DNA of 6,839 nt from assembly GCA_034431315.1 (NCBI GenBank), contig DAOUDK010000015.1:1-6839 (forward strand). The letters are read 5' to 3'. Source of the stretch: JAUWOY01 sp034431315 (GTDB lineage: Bacteria; Chloroflexota; Anaerolineae; VGOG01). A model generated the notes under the pieces. It made no database searches, had not been told where the DNA came from, and worked only from the letters and a program-made list of their open reading frames with translations. Positions 5,288 through 6,839 of the stretch are shown here, one piece after another (positions within the stretch are counted from its first letter, which is position 1; each line of letters starts with the position of its first letter). Position numbers and translations under genes: made by a program.

Positions 5288-5563
5288 ATGGCTAAACGGT
5301 ACTCACCTAAGTTCAAGTTCCACATGGTCTTGGAGGTGCTAACGGGCGATAAGACTAACGCCCAGGTGGCCAAAGCGTATGGAGTCCATCCCAACTCCGT
5401 CGGCACATGGAAGCAGACCTTCCTGGAAAAAGGGCCAGAGATCTTTGCCCGGGACGGGACGGTAGCCCAGTACGAGCGGCGCATTGCTGGCTTGGAGAGA
5501 TTGATAGGCCAGAAGGAGGTCGAGATCGCCCTTTTAAAAAACTTCTTGGGACGGACGGAATGA
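5288..5563 (+). CDS. IS3-family transposase OrfA (helix-turn-helix subunit)
   Basis: A 91-aa protein, typical length for OrfA of this family, which binds the IS ends. Residues 6-50 form the helix-turn-helix (SPKFKFHMVLEVLTGDKTNA, then QVAKAYGVHPNSVGTWKQ). Residues 63-88 form a leucine-zipper-like helix with hydrophobic positions at I67, L69, I73, I80, L83 and L87, used for multimer formation in IS3 relatives. The ATG at 5288 has a strong AGGAGGT 4 nt upstream (5277-5283). The stop at 5561-5563 overlaps the orfB ATG as ATGA. Before the stop, the frame crosses a slippery A-run with an upstream Shine-Dalgarno sequence, so part of the ribosomes should shift to -1 and make an OrfAB fusion of about 405 aa. 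In this family the fusion is the active transposase, and OrfA alone tends to dampen movement. Confidence 0.9.
   Translation: MAKRYSPKFKFHMVLEVLTGDKTNAQVAKAYGVHPNSVGTWKQTFLEKGPEIFARDGTVAQYERRIAGLERLIGQKEVEIALLKNFLGRTE
5513..5542 (+). promoter_or_regulatory. Programmed -1 ribosomal frameshift signal
   Basis: In the orfA frame the codons read CTT TTA AAA AAC, so two overlapping X XXY YYZ heptamers are present: T TTA AAA (5533-5539) and A AAA AAC (5536-5542). A perfect AAGGAGGT (5513-5520) ends 12 and 15 nt before them, in or near the range in which an internal Shine-Dalgarno stimulates -1 slippage in E. coli dnaX. It is about 40 nt from the orfB ATG, too far to be its ribosome site. After the shift the frame reads LLGTDG and joins OrfB at Met1. 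Confidence 0.85.
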
Positions 5564-6504
5564 CCACGGAGCAGAAAGTGGCCCTGGTGGAGGACGTCTG
5601 GGAAACCTATGGCCTGAAACCAGCGCTGGCGGCGGTGGAGTTGCCAAAATCGACGTGGTATTACCACCGTAACCACGAGGTATCGTACGAGGAGAAGTAT
5701 GCCTACTTGCTCCCCGACCTGAAGGCTATCGCCCGTGAACACTCAGCGTACGGGTATCGCCGCGTCACGGTGGAACTGCGGGAGGCTTACGGTCACGTCG
5801 TGAATCACAAAGTCGTGCAGCGGCTCCATCAACTCTACGAGTTGCGCTTGTTACGGAGCACCCGGGCACCGAAGCCAAGTGGCATCCGGCAGGTCATCCT
5901 CGCCGCCGGCGGACGGGTCAATTTGGTCGCCCAACTGGAGCAAATCGGGTTGTTCGAGACCGCCTACACCGATTTCACCGAACTTCTGTTCGCTGATGGC
6001 ACCCAGAAGGCCTACCTGATCCCGATCATTGGCCATGTCTGCAAGATGGCCTACGGCTGGGCCGTCGGTGAGAGTGCCAATACCATTCTGGCGCTCGAGG
6101 CCTGGGAGCGGGCCGAGGAGACCTTTCAGGAGCTCGACATCCCGTACGCTGGGATGATCATCCACCACGACCAGGATGCGGTCTTTACCAGCTACGATTG
6201 GACAGGACAGTTGCTCCTGAAAGACGGTGTACAGGTCTCCTATGCCTTGGGAGGAGCCAAGGACAACCCTGAGATGGAATCCTTTAACGGTCGATTCAAA
6301 GAAGAAAACCATTCATTGTTCCTGGACGCCCAAAGCTTGATGGAATTGAGGGCGGTCGTGGATGAGCGGATGGAGTATTACAACATAGAACGACGACACT
6401 CCTCCATTGGCTACCTGTCGCCTCTGACGTACATCGAACGTGTGCGTTCGGGCCTGGCAGAAGAAGTTCACGACGAATCCGAGGAAGCATCGCACCAAGG
6501 CTGA
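5560..6504 (+). CDS. IS3-family transposase OrfB (DDE integrase catalytic subunit)
   Basis: A 314-aa protein from the ATG at 5560. Residues 58-97 hold the HTH_21-like region of the family (HSAYGYRRVTVELREAYGHV followed by VNHKVVQRL). The integrase core follows, with catalytic Asp138 (YTDFTEL), Asp204 (IIHHDQD) and Glu240 (KDNPEMESFNGRFKEE); the 35 residues between Asp204 and Glu240 are the classic D(35)E spacing. The C-terminus YYNIERRHSSIGYLSPLTY (273-291) is the usual IS3-family ending. The frame is -1 to orfA and open upstream to 5407, as needed for an OrfAB fusion. Separate OrfB could also be made by re-initiation at the ATGA overlap; its ribosome site (GGACGGA) is weak. The Trp usually found before the first Asp is Tyr here. 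All key residues are present, so it is likely active. Confidence 0.93.
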   Translation: MTTEQKVALVEDVWETYGLKPALAAVELPKSTWYYHRNHEVSYEEKYAYLLPDLKAIAREHSAYGYRRVTVELREAYGHVVNHKVVQRLHQLYELRLLRSTRAPKPSGIRQVILAAGGRVNLVAQLEQIGLFETAYTDFTELLFADGTQKAYLIPIIGHVCKMAYGWAVGESANTILALEAWERAEETFQELDIPYAGMIIHHDQDAVFTSYDWTGQLLLKDGVQVSYALGGAKDNPEMESFNGRFKEENHSLFLDAQSLMELRAVVDERMEYYNIERRHSSIGYLSPLTYIERVRSGLAEEVHDESEEASHQG

Positions 6505-6557
6505 TTGTTGACCTGAGCGGCCGAGGTGATTTGCCTTATCCCACTCGCTGATGTATA

Positions 6558-6574
6558 CTGGGTTCTGACCCCAG
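6558..6574. other. Small hairpin in the non-coding tail of the IS
   Basis: CTGGG (6558-6562) pairs with CCCAG (6570-6574) around a 7-nt loop, 53 bp after the orfB stop. No T-run follows on either strand. It could help end the transposase transcript or mark a junction in the unusually long tail; support is weak. Confidence 0.25.
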
Positions 6575-6698
6575 AGGGAAGGCTAGAGGGATTAGTCACC
6601 CAACTGGTTCGCCTCGCCTTTCGGTGCCAATGAACGCTCCGCCCTTGAGATGGTGCTTGAGTTGGTCGAGAGTATCACAATAAACACAGGTCAGATCG

Positions 6699-6717
6699 GT
6701 ACAACTTTTGGGGTGCA
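6699..6717 (-). repeat. Right terminal inverted repeat (IRR) of the IS3-family element
   Basis: Read on the minus strand it begins TGCACCCCAAAAGTTGTAC, matching the left end in 17 of 19 positions. Its outer edge is base 6717; the next bases outward belong to the interrupted IS630-family gene. Confidence 0.82.
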
Positions 6718-6839
6718 CCTCAAAAGCGCCGGAGAAGTAGTCAATGAACCCCATGACCTTGTATGCCTTGCGCTTGCCACTGGTCTTGACGGTCGGCTGT
6801 CGCCCTCGGCGAGCCCAGGTGTAGCTGAGGGATCCCCAT
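6718..6839 (-). pseudogene. IS630-family transposase fragment, cut by the IS3-family element and by the window edge
   Basis: Reading leftward from 6838, the first 40 residues include YTWARRGRQPTVKTSGKRKA and YKVMGFIDYFSG, the conserved block of IS630-family (DDE_3) transposases that lies between the first and second catalytic acids. Similarity stops where the right end of the IS3-family element begins (6717). From there the frame continues through IS sequence as an unrelated 40-residue tail and stops at TGA 6598-6596, so the product is truncated without its second and third catalytic residues. The N-terminal part must lie beyond the right edge. The missing C-terminal part is not found left of the IS at 5196, so more than a simple insertion has happened. 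Confidence 0.82.

Larger units (their letters stand above)
5197..6717 (+). mobile_element. Complete IS3-family insertion sequence, 1521 bp
   Basis: The element has inverted ends starting TG and ending CA, an orfA with a helix-turn-helix, and an orfB with a DDE integrase core in the -1 frame, all hallmarks of the IS3 family. The two ends agree in 17 of 19 positions, and weaker similarity continues inward (ATTGTGA at 5224-5230 and its complement TCACAAT at 6675-6681). Both frames are intact, so it may still move. About 190 bp lie between the orfB stop and the right inverted repeat, longer than usual. No 3-5 bp target duplication is seen: ATA precedes the left end and CCT follows the right end. 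The right end lies within an IS630-family transposase gene. Confidence 0.88.

Noticed and set aside
5134..5742. 202-aa minus-strand open frame across the IS left end
   Set aside because: It spans the IS boundary and runs antisense to orfA and the start of orfB; no domain or ribosome site seen.

Overview
This window reads as a piece of bacterial chromosome: a housekeeping core around gyrB, flanked on both sides by more variable DNA. The core genes are GC-rich with mostly G/C-ending codons, start at GTG or TTG as well as ATG, and use strong Shine-Dalgarno sites and consensus sigma-70-type promoters. The GyrB sequence (single-length 632 aa, Gly-rich ATP lid, C-terminus ending in KEVRNLDV) is clearly bacterial. 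Its style, the insertion sequences and the paired SAM hydrolase suggest a Chloroflexota-like organism, but that placement is an impression from sequence style and was not tested.

Positions 1-2221 hold a leftward (minus-strand) gene set. In transcription order these are an S-adenosyl-L-methionine hydrolase of the DUF62/SAM hydroxide adenosyltransferase family (2172 to 1363), an unrecognised coiled-coil protein whose start overlaps the hydrolase end (1388 to 885), and a nucleotidyltransferase-fold protein (823 to 86). The last gene looks more A/T-rich than its neighbours and may be a later arrival. Positions 2193-2256 hold two back-to-back near-perfect promoters whose -35 boxes are only 6 bp apart, one for the hydrolase set and one for gyrB. 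Positions 2326-4601 hold gyrB and, 35 bp downstream on the same strand, a small eight-cysteine protein of unknown function. An imperfect hairpin at 4626-4657 probably marks the end of that transcript.

Positions 4602-5196 contain no convincing gene but do hold structure: the hairpin, a strong promoter with no gene after it, a 12-bp inverted repeat spanning 105 bp, a second promoter and a 7-bp inverted repeat. Positions 5197-6717 form a complete IS3-family insertion sequence of 1521 bp with TG...CA inverted ends and orfA and orfB in -1 relation. It carries an A-rich slippery site preceded by a perfect Shine-Dalgarno sequence, the classic layout for programmed -1 frameshifting. The element's right end sits inside an IS630-family transposase gene that runs off the right edge on the minus strand. 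The rest of that gene is not found left of the IS3 element, so the locus has been rearranged.

I do not see a clear new multi-gene system. The best leads are the fused divergent gyrB/SAM-hydrolase control region, the gyrB-linked Cys-rich protein, the orphan promoter with downstream inverted repeat, and the well-formed frameshift signal of the IS.
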